This document shows positions 22,996 to 34,084 of a stretch of 64,000 bases of DNA, piece after piece. Below the pieces are notes generated by a model. That model had not been told where the DNA came from. It worked only from the letters and a program-made list of their open reading frames with translations, and ran no database searches. Source of the DNA: Akanthomyces muscarius (Eukaryota; Ascomycota; Sordariomycetes; Hypocreales; Cordycipitaceae); NCBI RefSeq assembly GCF_028009165.1, contig NC_079242.1, positions 4,340,001-4,404,000 of the forward strand. The letters run 5' to 3'. The translations under genes were made by a program, and so were the position numbers. Position 1 is the first letter of the stretch; the number at the start of each line of letters is the position of its first letter.

Positions 22996-25111
22996 TTATT
23001 TCTTGCTGGATCTGTAAGACAGTGTTAGTTAGCTTGAGTGGCTATGGTATGTCACGAGTCTCGACATACTTCTTGGGCTGTGGCTTGCCACCAAAAAAGC
23101 CTACAAAGCCGGTAGATACCGGCTTCTTCTTCTTCTTCTCCTTCTTGCCATGGTCACGAACAACGTGAACGCCGGCAGGGATATGACCAGGAGGTTTGGG
23201 ACCCCCAGCCCAACCAGGTGGCGGCGCCATACCTCCTGGTACGCCGCCGCGGCCTCTTCCCATAGCAGGTGGTGCAGGGGGCATACCGCCGCCCATGCTT
23301 CTAGCCATGGCTGCAGCCACATGCGGGGGGATATGGCCACTCTTTTGGATGCGTTCCAAGGGCCACATTGACATCGTGATAGACCATTCTGGCTCGACAA
23401 TCCTTTCCCAGACGGATGGAAGAATGATCTCACCAGCCGGGCCAAGAAGGTCATACCATCCTTCGTGGACTTGGTACGACAGTCCGTCGAGGCCATCGAA
23501 GGCCTGCTTGATCAATTCCTCCATATTCTGAATAGAAAAAGGTTAGACTCTGCTTGCTTGTCACTTCCATTGGCGCGCGTTTGTGAGAAGGTGTACTTAC
23601 CCGCCATGTTGTACATAGACGATATGGGAAGTTGTACTTCCGACCTAAAGCGTCTTTGAATTGAAGAAATGGGCCACGTTCTTTCTTGGCGGCCTCTTCC
23701 AGTTTAGCCTTTGTATCTTCTTCGACCTTCTTCTTGAACGCTTCTTGTTCAGCCTTCCTCAAGGCTTCGTCTTCAGCCTTCTTGGCGGCAGCATCCTTTT
23801 CAGCCTGTATCTTGGCTGCAAATTCGGCGTCGGCCTTGCGCTTGGCCTCTTCCTTGATCTGCTTCAGCTTCTCGGCTTCCTCGGCGTCCTTTTTCGCTTG
23901 GGCCACTTTCGCCTCTTCGACGGCTCGCAGTGCGGCTTCGAGGCGGAGCTTAGCCGCTTCCTCAGCTTTGATGCGATCCTCTTCGTCTTGCTTTTTCCGT
24001 GCTTCTTCGGCCCGCCTTTGCTGCTCGAACATGGTCTTAACACGCTCCTCTGCCTGCTTCACGGCCTCCGCCTGTTGCCTCGCACGCTCTTCGGCGGCTT
24101 TGGCCTCAGCCGCGATACCCTCCCTGGCGGCTCGCGCGGCTTCCTCTCTGGCTCTTTCGAGTTCAATCTTGTTTTGTTCCTTTAGGCGCTCCATCTCTTC
24201 GATGATTCTTCGGCTCTCCTCCGCAGCTTTTCGGCGAGCTTCGGCTTCTATCTCCTTTTGACGTTCAGCCTGCTCCAGCTTTGCCTTCTCTTTCTCGAAC
24301 TCCGCAATTTTGTCTTGTAGTTCCTTTTCACGTGCGCTGGTTGCAGGTGTGGGCGCGGGCGCCGCGCCAGGAGCATCCAGATGCATGCCGGGATGGCCCA
24401 TCGGATATTGGTGCTGATGGCCATAGTGGTGTTGGTAGTACTGCGGAGAGAAAGTCATCTCGTTGCCACTGTACGCTCCTCTTATGTCGGGATAACTATA
24501 GGACGCCGGACTAGAAGCGCTGCTGGCGGGGCTGAAGGGGTTTGCACCATATCCTACCACCTGGCCGTGGGGAGGGTAGAAATATCCTTGCGGCTGCTGG
24601 GGCCCAGACCTTGGGTACGCGCCGCGGCCAAACTGGCCACTGGCGTAGTGCTGATGGCCATAGGCTCCGAACTCATCCGGGTGATCCACGCTGGGCGCTG
24701 GCTCCGGCAGGCGGCGTGCCGGGCGGTAATGTTGTTGGTAAGGTGCGGGCTGTGGCCTCAGCGGGAGGCGGGCGGGGTGCGAGCGTGGCCCAGGAGGTAC
24801 ACCGCCGTAGGAGACTGATGCTTCGGACTCGCTGACTTCGTCCTCGTCGGCCCAATGCTCTTCTTCGTCGTGAGTAGTATAGCCGTAACCGTCGTGGAAA
24901 GATTCGTCGTCTTGGACAGATGCAGGGTGCGAGTGTGTGAAGAGTGGTGAGGGCTCGCCCGAAGAAAATTGGGCAACAGAAGTTGACGGTTTTCTTTGGA
25001 AGAAGTATTAGCGCGCCGATGAGAAGTGCCAGAGGGTGTGGTGGTGGAGAGGGCGGGGGTGAGAGTGGTTGTTGATGAAGTTTGCGACAGCGCTGGTGAT
25101 ACTCACCTCAT
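22996..25111 (-). CDS. Coiled-coil protein with C-terminal fungal ubiquitin-like domain
   Basis: The function is unknown. Exons 25107-25111, 23601-24993, 23070-23527 and 22996-23011 give 623 residues. The N-terminal 220 residues are disordered and rich in Tyr, His, Gly and Pro (SVSYGGVPPGPRSHP, QYYQHHYGHQHQYPMGHPG). A charged Ala/Glu/Lys coiled coil of about 240 residues follows (about 220-455). Then comes a ubiquitin-like domain common in fungal proteins: FLQFKDALGRKYNFPYRLC, then ELIKQAFDGLDGLSYQVHEG and GPAGEIILPSVWERIVEPEW. The tail is Gly/Pro-rich and ends in Lys/Ser (KKSSKK). The first coding exon is only five nucleotides (ATGAG) and the last is 16 nt; both are supported by frame and splice signals but need transcript proof. 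Confidence 0.75.
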
Positions 25112-27949
25112 AGCAGAAGTCTTCCGTGTATGGCCTTTACGCACGTCGATCCTTCTTGGAGGGTCGGTTTCGCAAGCAAGGGCGTCACAAGGGCGACTTG
25201 GTGAGCGTCCGCGGTGTCAACGCTGGAGCGCTGTGGCCGCGGTCCTGAGGGCGCGGTGCAATAGGTTGGAGAGGGCACAACGATATGATGACGGGACTGC
25301 AACGGGAAGAGAAACCGTATTGCAGAAAGGCGGCGCAAGGCAATGTGGTTATAAATGGTGCTACGGCTGGAAAAGTAGGCCGCGGCGTAGCACAAGGTGG
25401 GCGAATAGTAAAAAGGCAGCCAGTCAGGCGAGGGGTAGGTGGTGACTGACGGTGAGCTTTTGGTGCGGGCGGCTAGGCAGCTCAAGCTGGGCTGGGTTGG
25501 TGGTATGAGGGCGACTAGCGACGGAGAAGGAATGTACCAAGGCACACCGGCAGGCTGTTGCTAAAAGTTTACAGTAGTCTAGGAGGAAAGACGAATCTTG
25601 TGAGGTGTCAGCCAGGAGCAAAAGCAGGGAGAATAAGATGGGCATGGGGTGGGAGGAGGCGTGTACTAACGTGGAGGTGCGTTGTGCTTGGGTGGTGGGT
25701 GGGTGTGCCCGTGGCCACTTTCTTTCAGGTGTATGCGTGCCGTTGTTGTCGTTGTTGTGGTACGGCAAGCGGGCAAGACAATCAAGGTGTCAAGGTAGGG
25801 CAGGGCGTGCTGGGAGCAGCTGGCGGGTGGTTCGAGCCGATAAATGGACGTCAAGCACAGCCGAGTGGGACAGTGCCAAAGCGTGTTAATTCAAGGGAGC
25901 GTTGAAAGACCGCACTGTCACGAAGAATCGGGTTGAAGCTCTCCAAGGGCGGCCCCGGCGGGCGTGTGGGTGGTTTGGTGGCGGGCGGGAGGGTAAGAGA
26001 GGCGGTGAGTGGCGGGATGATTTTGTACCCAAGAATACCTAAACAAATGCAGCAATGTTTATTGAGATAAAGGTACCTGGGTAGGGAGCCAGCAGCCACC
26101 AGTACTTCGAGGTGTTTGGGCAACGGTACTGGTAGGTAAGGTAGCTTGGAGGGGCACGCTCGCTCTGCGCTCTGTGTTTTGAAGTGGTTCCGCCTAGCAA
26201 CGACAGGCGTCGGCAAAATAGCAAGTTAGGTACCTGACACGGCGAAAATGAACAATCGTCTTAATTACAACACACTGGCAACGATCAATCGTGCGCGAAA
26301 AAGAAAAAAAAAATCCGACCAAGCAGACTTTGGCTTCTGTCGGCAGACCCCGTGCAGACTGGCGACTGCGCGGCCCAGAACGTCTTCGGCCAGCGTAAAC
26401 CTGAGACAGTTCCCGTCAGACACTACCACTGGTCGACCAAGCAAGGCTTTGTTGCACCTGGCGGGTTCGGTCCAGGCACTGGGTAGACTTCTCGCAGCTT
26501 GATCCGATATGTCGCTGCAGAACACACCGACTGCCCGGCGAATCTGCGCAGCCCAAACTAGGATTGCTTGCTGAGCGTGCCAGGTAGCTCACGCAATGGT
26601 ACCCAATTACAAGCTGATGGCGCAGGCACTTGTGGTGAGGCCCAATGTTTGCTCCAGTAACAGAAGCCCGTGGATAGATTTCCGGTGCGTAATCGACATG
26701 CAAGTCGCGATGGAATGCAGATGCCAACGCCGCCTCTTTCGATACGTCAATAATTCGAGCAAGTCAGTGGCACGATATCGCGGCACGCCTAAAAAGGGCA
26801 GCCCGGTACCGCAACTCGCCCCAGCTGCACAACAAGCGGATAGGCTTATGCCAAGCTTGGCCTGTAAAAAAAGATGAAATGACAACGAGCTGCACTAATT
26901 CAATAGGCAGCGGTTGCCTTGAGATGCCCAGGTCGCGCCTCTCTATGTGGATAAAGTCGGTGCTCCGCGCAGAGGGATACTCGCCAATTCAAACACCAGC
27001 GTGTCGTTTCACGCGACAATCATAGATTGTTCTAGAAATAGCACTCGGTAACAAACTAGCCATACTCCCATGCCCGTAAGACGAACAGAACGACAATGCA
27101 AAGCAGCCGTTTTCTTGCCATAGCCCGCCTTTTCGCACCTGTCATGGGCCGGAATCGCTGGTGCGCCGCCTCGTTGGGCGTCAATGCCAGGTAGCAACCG
27201 ACGCCTGAAGCCGCCCGGACAATGGTCATGACTCTGCGCTCCACAACCGTCCTGCCCGGCGCCCAGCAACACGCAACACGCAACAGTCCGACTGGCTGAT
27301 CCACAGGCGGGGTCAGCCTACCGTGGACATTTCAGCATTGTTCATTTTCAATCGAGGGTCTTTACGGCTCTCTGCCTAGGCAGTCGCCACGGCCCGCATC
27401 TCCCAGGCATCCACCGGGTCACCGAGATGGCACCCAACTCAAGTAACCACACCGGTGGGGCATTTGGTAGCAGCCACTTGTCAGTCATCGTAATCCGGTC
27501 GTGGCACGAAGCACTGCGTCAAGAACTTGTCGCTCAGCATAACTAGTCGACGGCGATCTTTGGGGCTGCTCAACTCGCTCATGATACCATTACGATGCTT
27601 GTGATTCACAGAATTTGCCCGAAAACATCACCAAACTTATAGCCGCACATGACAGCATCACTATTGCTTCTCACTGTTCTGTCCTGCTCTAGTCCTACAC
27701 AAACTTCCAGAGGGGACTCATCGTACCATTTCAACTTTTCCGTTTAGCAGAATGAGTCATGCTGTTTCTGAACATTGTGAGACGCTATCTTCCCCTGGCA
27801 TGATGAATCGTTCGCAGCACAATCACCACGTGGCATATATCTTGAAACGGTTACAGACACCGTCTACTATTCACTTCAGTTAGATTTCGTCTAGTTTGCC
27901 AATCTCCTCCATTCCCAAGTCATATTTCGGCCTTATCTCATGGCAGACT
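25112..27949. other. Gene-poor interval of 2.8 kb
   Basis: The part next to the coiled-coil gene (25112-26220) is G-rich on the plus strand, so pyrimidine-rich on the transcribed side, and may be a long 5' leader or promoter. It includes a few GGTAGG/GGTACC words at 26060-26230. From 26240 to 27900 I find only short, compositionally non-coding reading frames on both strands and no tRNA or repeat array. A decayed gene cannot be excluded. Confidence 0.5.
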
Positions 27950-29089
27950 TTACCTGACCACTTGGGCTGATGACTTGGAAAGGAGTTCTCGCGCCGCAGC
28001 AACCTCGGCCGCATCGTACCCTTGCCACAGCTTTTCTTGGGCCCCATGTCGGCGCACAATCTCTGCAAGCTTTGTTGTGGCAAGTTCGTTCAGTTTTTGT
28101 ATAGTCTTGACGTTGGGTACAGGGAATCCGTCGTCTTGTTGCTTCTTTCCTTTGCTGGAGCCATCGAGCAGTTTGTCGGACGACTAAACGCACAGTTAGT
28201 TTTGCTATACAGCAAGCGGCGGCGGGCTCGGGTCGGAACACACCAGCTTCAGGCCATAATATCCACGCAGAAAATCGTCGCAAAGTTCAACACTTCGGGA
28301 GAATCGTTTCAGTGCTTCGACAACGTATTGTTGCCCAGATCCTTCCGTCGACGCTGACGCAGCCATTAGGGAAACTTCTCCGAGTCGAGCTTGAGCCTGT
28401 AGGCATATATTAGTAGTTGCCACACCCTCAGCTTCAAGCCAAACTTACAGTCCAGGAGTTTGGCTGAAGAACCAAAACTTCCTCCAAGGCATAGATGGCC
28501 TGGGCGTACAGACCCTCCTCCAGGTACATGTCTGCCAGCTCGGCCCAAGCCTCGCTATCAGTAGTGTTGAATTCGAGGAGAGTATTTAGAGCGGCGATGG
28601 ATTCCGAAATCTTGCCCATCGATCGAAGAAGCGCGACTTTGCGCTTGGTAATGGGCTATCGCGTTGTCAGCTCGCTATTTACCATGGTTGATCCGCATCG
28701 TTAAAAAGTACAATATTGGCATCGTTCTCCTTTAGAATAGCGTCGTATTCTTTCAGGATTTTCTCGAGGTCGTCATTATTCGTAGCCTTTGCCTCTTTTG
28801 ACAGGCCCTCTAACGCCATCACGCGCTCATCTTGGGGTCCAAATCGAATAACGATTCGCTCGAGGCAGTCCGAGGCCGCCTTCTCGTCGCCGGTTCGTAG
28901 GCAGGCCAGCAGAAGGTTCTCGTAAATTGTCCACACATCACCAGTCTCCGATGCAGAGAACATGGCGGCCAATGGCGACGCCGAGAACACCTTCGGGTTG
29001 CTCTTCAGCACCTCCGGCGCCAGCTGCGCGAGCTTGAGTGCCTCAGCATTGGACAAATGGACCTGCGGGCGGAGTAGGGACGGTGTCAT
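27950..29089 (-). CDS. emc2: ER membrane protein complex subunit 2 (Emc2, TPR protein)
   Basis: Emc2 is the cytosolic TPR subunit of the EMC insertase, which inserts tail-anchored and multi-pass proteins into the ER membrane. Exons 28712-29089, 28449-28655, 28244-28396 and 27950-28183 give 323 residues. I start at the internal ATG 29089 (MTPSLLRPQVHLSNAEALKL), because family members begin there; the frame is open back to 29221. TPR helices are evident: SETGDVWTIYENLLLACLR, then KRKVALLRSMGKISESIAAL, AWAELADMYLEEGLYAQAIY and RGYYGLKL. The position of the conserved PITKRK and AWAELADMYL blocks identifies Emc2. It is divergent from the tRNA methyltransferase gene. Confidence 0.92.
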
Positions 29090-29673
29090 TTCGGATTGGT
29101 TTTTGTTTCGCAGCGATCTTGGCAGTATCCCTTCGTGTCCACTGGAAGTCGCAACCGACTGTATTGCTGATTCGGCTCGGGTTATCGATGCCTCGATGCT
29201 GGAGACGAACAGCTGTCGCAACCAACTGGGGCGGCGTTATCTAGCGGAGCCGGCAAATTTCCGCCCCGGAGCTGCGAAGCCTACTAACTAAGTACTGGCC
29301 CAGAACTCCACATGCTGGCGATTCCAGAGCTCACACAGAGAGATACAACCAGAGATGATGCAATAGTATACAGAAACTAGACACAAGTTTGGCTTAATCG
29401 GTCTTGTTCAAATACTCTACTGTCGATTTACTTTATAGAGATTTTCGATGAAGAACAGGTGTATTGGTGCACAGTCTTGTGGAGGCTATTGCTACCAAAA
29501 CGCATTATGTCAGCAAATGAACCCCGGTCTATTTACCACTTTTCCTACGTGGGTTTCCAGAAATTTTCCAACATCCCAAACCACTTCTCCTACGTCTGCG
29601 CCAGGACAAAAGCCTACAACGGCCTTGTGGCCAAGGATACACCGTGATCATATTCATCTGAGTGATATTCGTC
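29090..29673. promoter_or_regulatory. Divergent promoter between emc2 and the tRNA m3C methyltransferase gene
   Basis: This interval of 584 nt separates two divergent starts. No distinct element is recognised. Confidence 0.45.
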
Positions 29674-30912
29674 ATGGCAGCGACTCCATCAAGTAACCAG
29701 CCTGTCGAGGCCGCGCCGGCAGCGGACCTGGAGAAGCTCAAGATTGCTGAGGACGCAGCCAGCGCTGAAGTCCCCGCGCACAGGTCGCATGACCCAGCGA
29801 GCAACTTGAAGAGAAGCGATCCGTTTCAGTTTGGCAGTCGCTATCTGACCGAGGGAGACAACGTCTACGAGTTCAACGCCTGGGATCATGTGGAAACTGA
29901 CGATGCGTACAAGGAGTATACTGAGCAGCAGCTGGAAAAGCAGCGCCAGGCTCCTGTTTCTGACTTTGACAAGAGTGAGTTGCTTCTTTTTGCGTTTTTT
30001 TTTCTTGCCCAATTCCTGCGGTGATGATATCGAAGCAACACTTCATCTGAATTCTCTGATGAAATCAGGTTAATTATAGTCTTTCGCTCCCATCTGAGCA
30101 CTCCTGCCTCCTCATCTTTCTATCGGACTCATTCTTTGGAAGTATACGCTAACACGTATCGTTCAGGCAGATTCAACGGTAATCCTGAAAAGTGGTGGAA
30201 TCTTTTCTACAAGAACAACACCTCCAACTTTTTCAAGAACCGAAAATGGCTCCAGCAGGAGTTCCCCATCTTGGCCACCGTAACGGAAGAAGATGCTGGC
30301 GCCAAGGTCATCCTGGAAATTGGTGCCGGCGCCGGCAACACGGCTTTTCCTATCCTCGCCAACAACAAGAACTCCCAACTTAAGATTCACGCCTGTGACT
30401 TCTCCAAGACAGCCGTAGAAGTCATGCGCAAGCATGAAGAGTACATTTCAGAGCAAATCCAAGCCGATGTGTGGGACGTCGCAGCCCAAGAGCTGCCACC
30501 CGACCTCGAAGAGGGATCCGTAGATGTGGCCATTTTGATCTTCATCTTCTCGGCGCTATCGCCAAAGGAGTGGTCTCGCGCGGTGCACAATGTCCACAGG
30601 CTGCTGAAGCCCGGCGGCTCTGTCCTCTTCCGTGACTACGGAAGAGGCGATCTGGCCCAGGTGCGCTTTCGCAAGGGCCGCTATCTGGAAGAAAACTTTT
30701 ACATTCGCGGTGACGGCACGCGCGTGTACTTTTTCGACCGCGACGAGCTCGCCGATATTTGGTTGGGCAAAACGGCCGAGGCAAGCGGCCAGGCTGACGC
30801 CCCCAAATTTTCAATTGACCACCTCGGCGTTGATCGTCGGTTACTGGTCAACCGTGCGGAACAGAAGAAAATGTATAGATGCTGGCTGCAAGGGCGTTTT
30901 ACGAAACAATAG
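29674..30912 (+). CDS. trm140: tRNA (cytosine-32 N3)-methyltransferase, METTL2/Trm140 family
   Basis: This family methylates N3 of C32 in the anticodon loop of tRNA-Thr and tRNA-Ser. Exons 29674-29974 and 30167-30912 (192-nt intron with a CTAAC branch site) give 348 residues. The N-terminal region has SDPFQFGSRYLTEGDNVYEF and EFNAWDHVETDDAY; the WDH block is typical of METTL2-like enzymes. The catalytic half has the SAM-binding motif VILEIGAGAGNTAFPI, the acidic end of strand 2 (IHACDFSKTAVEVM), DVAILIFIFSALSPKEW and GGSVLFRDYGRGDLAQVRF. The last is a strong METTL2/6/8 signature. Yeast Trm140 carries an actin-binding N-terminal extension that is absent here. The gene converges on the phosphatase gene with only 120 nt between stops. 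Confidence 0.93.
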
Positions 30913-31032
30913 ACATGATACAAAAGTTATGAATAGTAGAGCAATGAGCGAGCAATCCATATGTCACGCGGTAAAATTAATGAAAAGAACCCAATGCATG
31001 TATACCTAGCATTCCTGGAGGAACCATGTACG

Positions 31033-32244
31033 TCAGACAAGCAGGGTATCGCGGACGAGCGCGCGCTTGGACTCGTCGAATCCAATGGAGTCGAGGTACG
31101 CGTCCAGGCCGCCGTATCTGTCATCAAGATGCTTCTTGAGACTTTCCATCATCCCACGGTCTGTATATGCCCATGCCTCTGTCAGACCGACTGACTGGAC
31201 CTCTTTGATCAGCTGCTCCCGCTCGCGTGCGAGGCCTTCATCTGTGAGGAGGTAGTCGTACTCGATGGCGGACATTGGTATGCCCAGGATCATCAAGATC
31301 AAGCAACAAATCAAACCTGCAATAGAGCATCAGCCTTGCTCTGCTCTGGGTGTCTCGCGCTCAAGTCAGGTACATACCCGTCCGGTCTTTACCCTGAGTG
31401 CAGTGTACGAGAACGGGCGTCGTCTGCGGACTCGTGTATAGAGTCAGCGCCTCGGCAATCTCCGCCCCTGAATGGTCCAGCTTGTCGCGGCCGATGCCAA
31501 CAAGTCCGCGCGGCACGAGGACATTCTCGGCGACGATATGGATGGCCTCGTTGTGGTACCTGAAGGCATACAGAAAAATGAATTTCCTGCTCCAGTCATC
31601 AGCCAAGGTGTGCTGCGCCAGGACCAGGTGGTTATAGGCATGAGCCAAAAATGTACGTACAGGAACTGCCACCATGTGAGGAGACTGGCGATATGGCGCT
31701 CAAAGCTGCGACCCGTCACTTTAATCTCGTGGTACTGTATGCCCGGAATGCGCGCCGTTTCTGGCATGGAGGGGTTGACGATGCGCTGCTTGAGCCGCTT
31801 GGCTGCTTGGCGTGCCAGCTCGGTGCTGCAATCGTCAGCCGAGCCTAATTATCATGGCAATGCTTCTCATCCTGAGTGCAGTCATTCCGAGTGCACAGTT
31901 TGGCTTACTTTGTGCGCAGGTCTATCACAGTTCGGATGCCGAGGTTATCGGCCAAGTGCAGCATGTCCTCGGGCGATGCATTGTCTGGAGCAATTGCCAG
32001 TGTCGTCAGCACGTATAGCGACGCCAGTAAGGAACAATTGGCCTTGCTTACCTGGTCTAGCAGATCTGTACACGAGTCCTTCTCGAACGGCTCTGGAAAG
32101 ATGCGGCTGTGTTAGTTATACATGCAGTCGAGCCAACTGGATAAACGCAGAAACCAACTTTTTGTCCAGAAAGGAGTTTACAGTTTTGCCCACATCTCGA
32201 AAATTGGACACATTCTCGAGCACATGCTCCTTGACAGCTCCCAT
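31033..32244 (-). CDS. Tyrosine-specific protein phosphatase-like protein (fungal Y_phosphatase3 type)
   Basis: Six exons (32159-32244, 32052-32092, 31909-31984, 31661-31825, 31378-31586, 31033-31316) give 286 residues. The fold pattern is that of the fungal and bacterial tyrosine phosphatases related to MptpB. It has VSNFRDVGKTVNSFL, then VREGLVYRSARPDNASPEDM, GIRTVIDLRTNTELARQ and the catalytic P-loop HCTQGKDRTG (Cys185, Arg191), all intact. The intron 31317-31377 lies between Thr and Gly of the P-loop. Intron 1 has an unusual GTTGGT donor, chosen because it keeps frame and rebuilds the family pattern. There is no signal peptide or membrane helix. The substrate, phosphotyrosine or phosphoinositide, is unknown. 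Confidence 0.85.
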
Positions 32245-34084
32245 TCTTTTACTGATCGCTAGATGGCTGCTGGATGGCTCTCACGCAGGATGAAGCCGGT
32301 GAGGATGTAGCGTTGTGCAGCGCGGCTTGGGGTCGGTGGAGAATTGTGTGCTGTTAGGGAAGCGCCGTGGCGTGGTTGAAACTGGTTCCCTCACTGTCAC
32401 CGTCGGCTGCAGCACGGTATCCGTACAAATTTGCCATGTACATGCAAATGCTTCTAGCTCTTGATTTACTGTGCTTTTCAATTGGCATACAAAATTCGTG
32501 TAAATGCGTCCCAGGGTGAGAGCTGCCCTATGACGAACTCTAGCACGTTGCATTTTCAAGTCGGGGGCTGCGGCTGCGGTCGACTGCCACAGAGTCTATC
32601 GGCCCTACCTAGGTACAGGCCTACCTACAGAGCTCATGGCAGTCTTGAATCGCACAAGAATAATTAAGGAATTGATCCATCGATTGACTACGTGAAACAT
32701 TGGCTGCTACATGGCAAGTGCAGTTTGGCCATGTCAAATTGCACGGCCATCGAGCGCACGAACGCCGACCCTCTTCATGTGGAGGAATTTCTTAGGGTCG
32801 TTCCAAGGCGGGAGCGTAGCTTCTTGGGACGCTGAGATGGAGACGCCGGACATGGCGACGTCATGACGCCAGAGCTTTTTTTTTCTTTCGCGTGCGGTGC
32901 CCTCCAAGTAAGTAGCAGCTACCTAGGCACCTAGGCTAGGTAGAAGCGGGTACCTTGGAGGCAGAGCTATCTAGCTTGTTTCCGGGCATGAGGAAGAACG
33001 GATAATAAATGAAGAATTAGGCGGGGTCTGAGAATTCTCAGAAATGGAGGCCGGGAGAAATTGCATTGAGAAATGTGGTATGTGGCAGAGGGAGCTGAAG
33101 CTGGGATCGAGGCTCCATGGTTCAGGGCAGGGCGCGATGGAGAAGTTGACAAGAGAAGATGCGATTTTAAAGTTCATCGAGGGAGTTCGGTTGCAGAAGT
33201 GCAGGGAGTCGGTCGGGTGGACGTTACAGGGAGAATGCCGGTACGGAATTTTTGTGAGGTACCTAGGTAGGTAGGTGTACGGATATGAAGAAGCTACTGT
33301 ATGCAGCCCAAGGATCGTTCAGCCACCTACAGATCTTTATATGCAGAGTGCTGTTGTTGTTCCGATGCCTGTGGTGTTTCAAAAGACCGGAGGCTCAGTA
33401 CCTACCTACGGATCACAGTGTTCCGTAAAGATTCTTTGCTAATTGCCGCCAGACAGAACTACCATGTGTGCCTGTCTTGCAAGTTCAAGTACCGTCGCAG
33501 CAGGCCCACTGCCGGGCCAACCACCAGCTCTTTTCGGCGCCCCAAAATCCGGATCTGTGTCCAAAGTCTCCATGACGTCAGCATGGCCCTCCCGAAAGCC
33601 TGCTGGCCTGCTGCGGAGTCCCCAAAAACGTTAGTTTACCTTTACCTGTAGGCTGTAATCTGTACCTAGGTAGGTACTGGTACTCACGCTAATGTTGGCG
33701 GCACAGCCAAGCTTGGCCTCACCCAGGAAGGAAGCTTGCCCAGCTTGCCAGCTCTCCTCTCTCTTCTCGCCTGACCTGACCTGGCCTGCTAACTTGACTA
33801 GTTAATGCTGCGTTTGTCGCTCTGCTTTAATTTCCCTAATTCCCCATCCTTTTCCACTGCTTAGTGCCGCCAGCTCCGTTTCTGCTTCCCTTTATCACTA
33901 CTAACATCCCGTCTCCCTGACGCATCGTAGCTCCCTCATCCATCCCACCGGGCTCTTTCTGCTGCTCCTACGTCTCGGCGCCAGCAAAACCACCACCATC
34001 AACATCCCGTTTTGTGTTACAATATATCTATCGCTCTGCAGCCTACCTATACTGGAGCAAACAACCTTGCTCCGCTTCTAAGCC
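32245..34084. promoter_or_regulatory. Long divergent promoter between the phosphatase gene and eis1
   Basis: This stretch of 1.8 kb has no convincing gene. It contains several CCTAGGTAGG-type words (about 32605-32630, 32917-32953, 33255-33276, 33400-33412, 33662-33682) and a C/T-rich leader before eis1 (about 33760-34010). Confidence 0.5.
33255..33276. repeat. CCTAGGTAGGTAGG intergenic palindromic repeat
   Basis: A GGTACCTAGGTAGGTAGG word matches runs at 13831-13875, 33662-33682 and 49767-49803. It is partly palindromic and lies far from coding exons. Confidence 0.65.

Noticed and set aside
25112..27949. tRNA or other RNA genes in the gene-poor interval
   Set aside because: No cloverleaf with matching acceptor stem, D-arm and T-arm could be found by eye; a covariance-model scan would be needed to exclude them fully.
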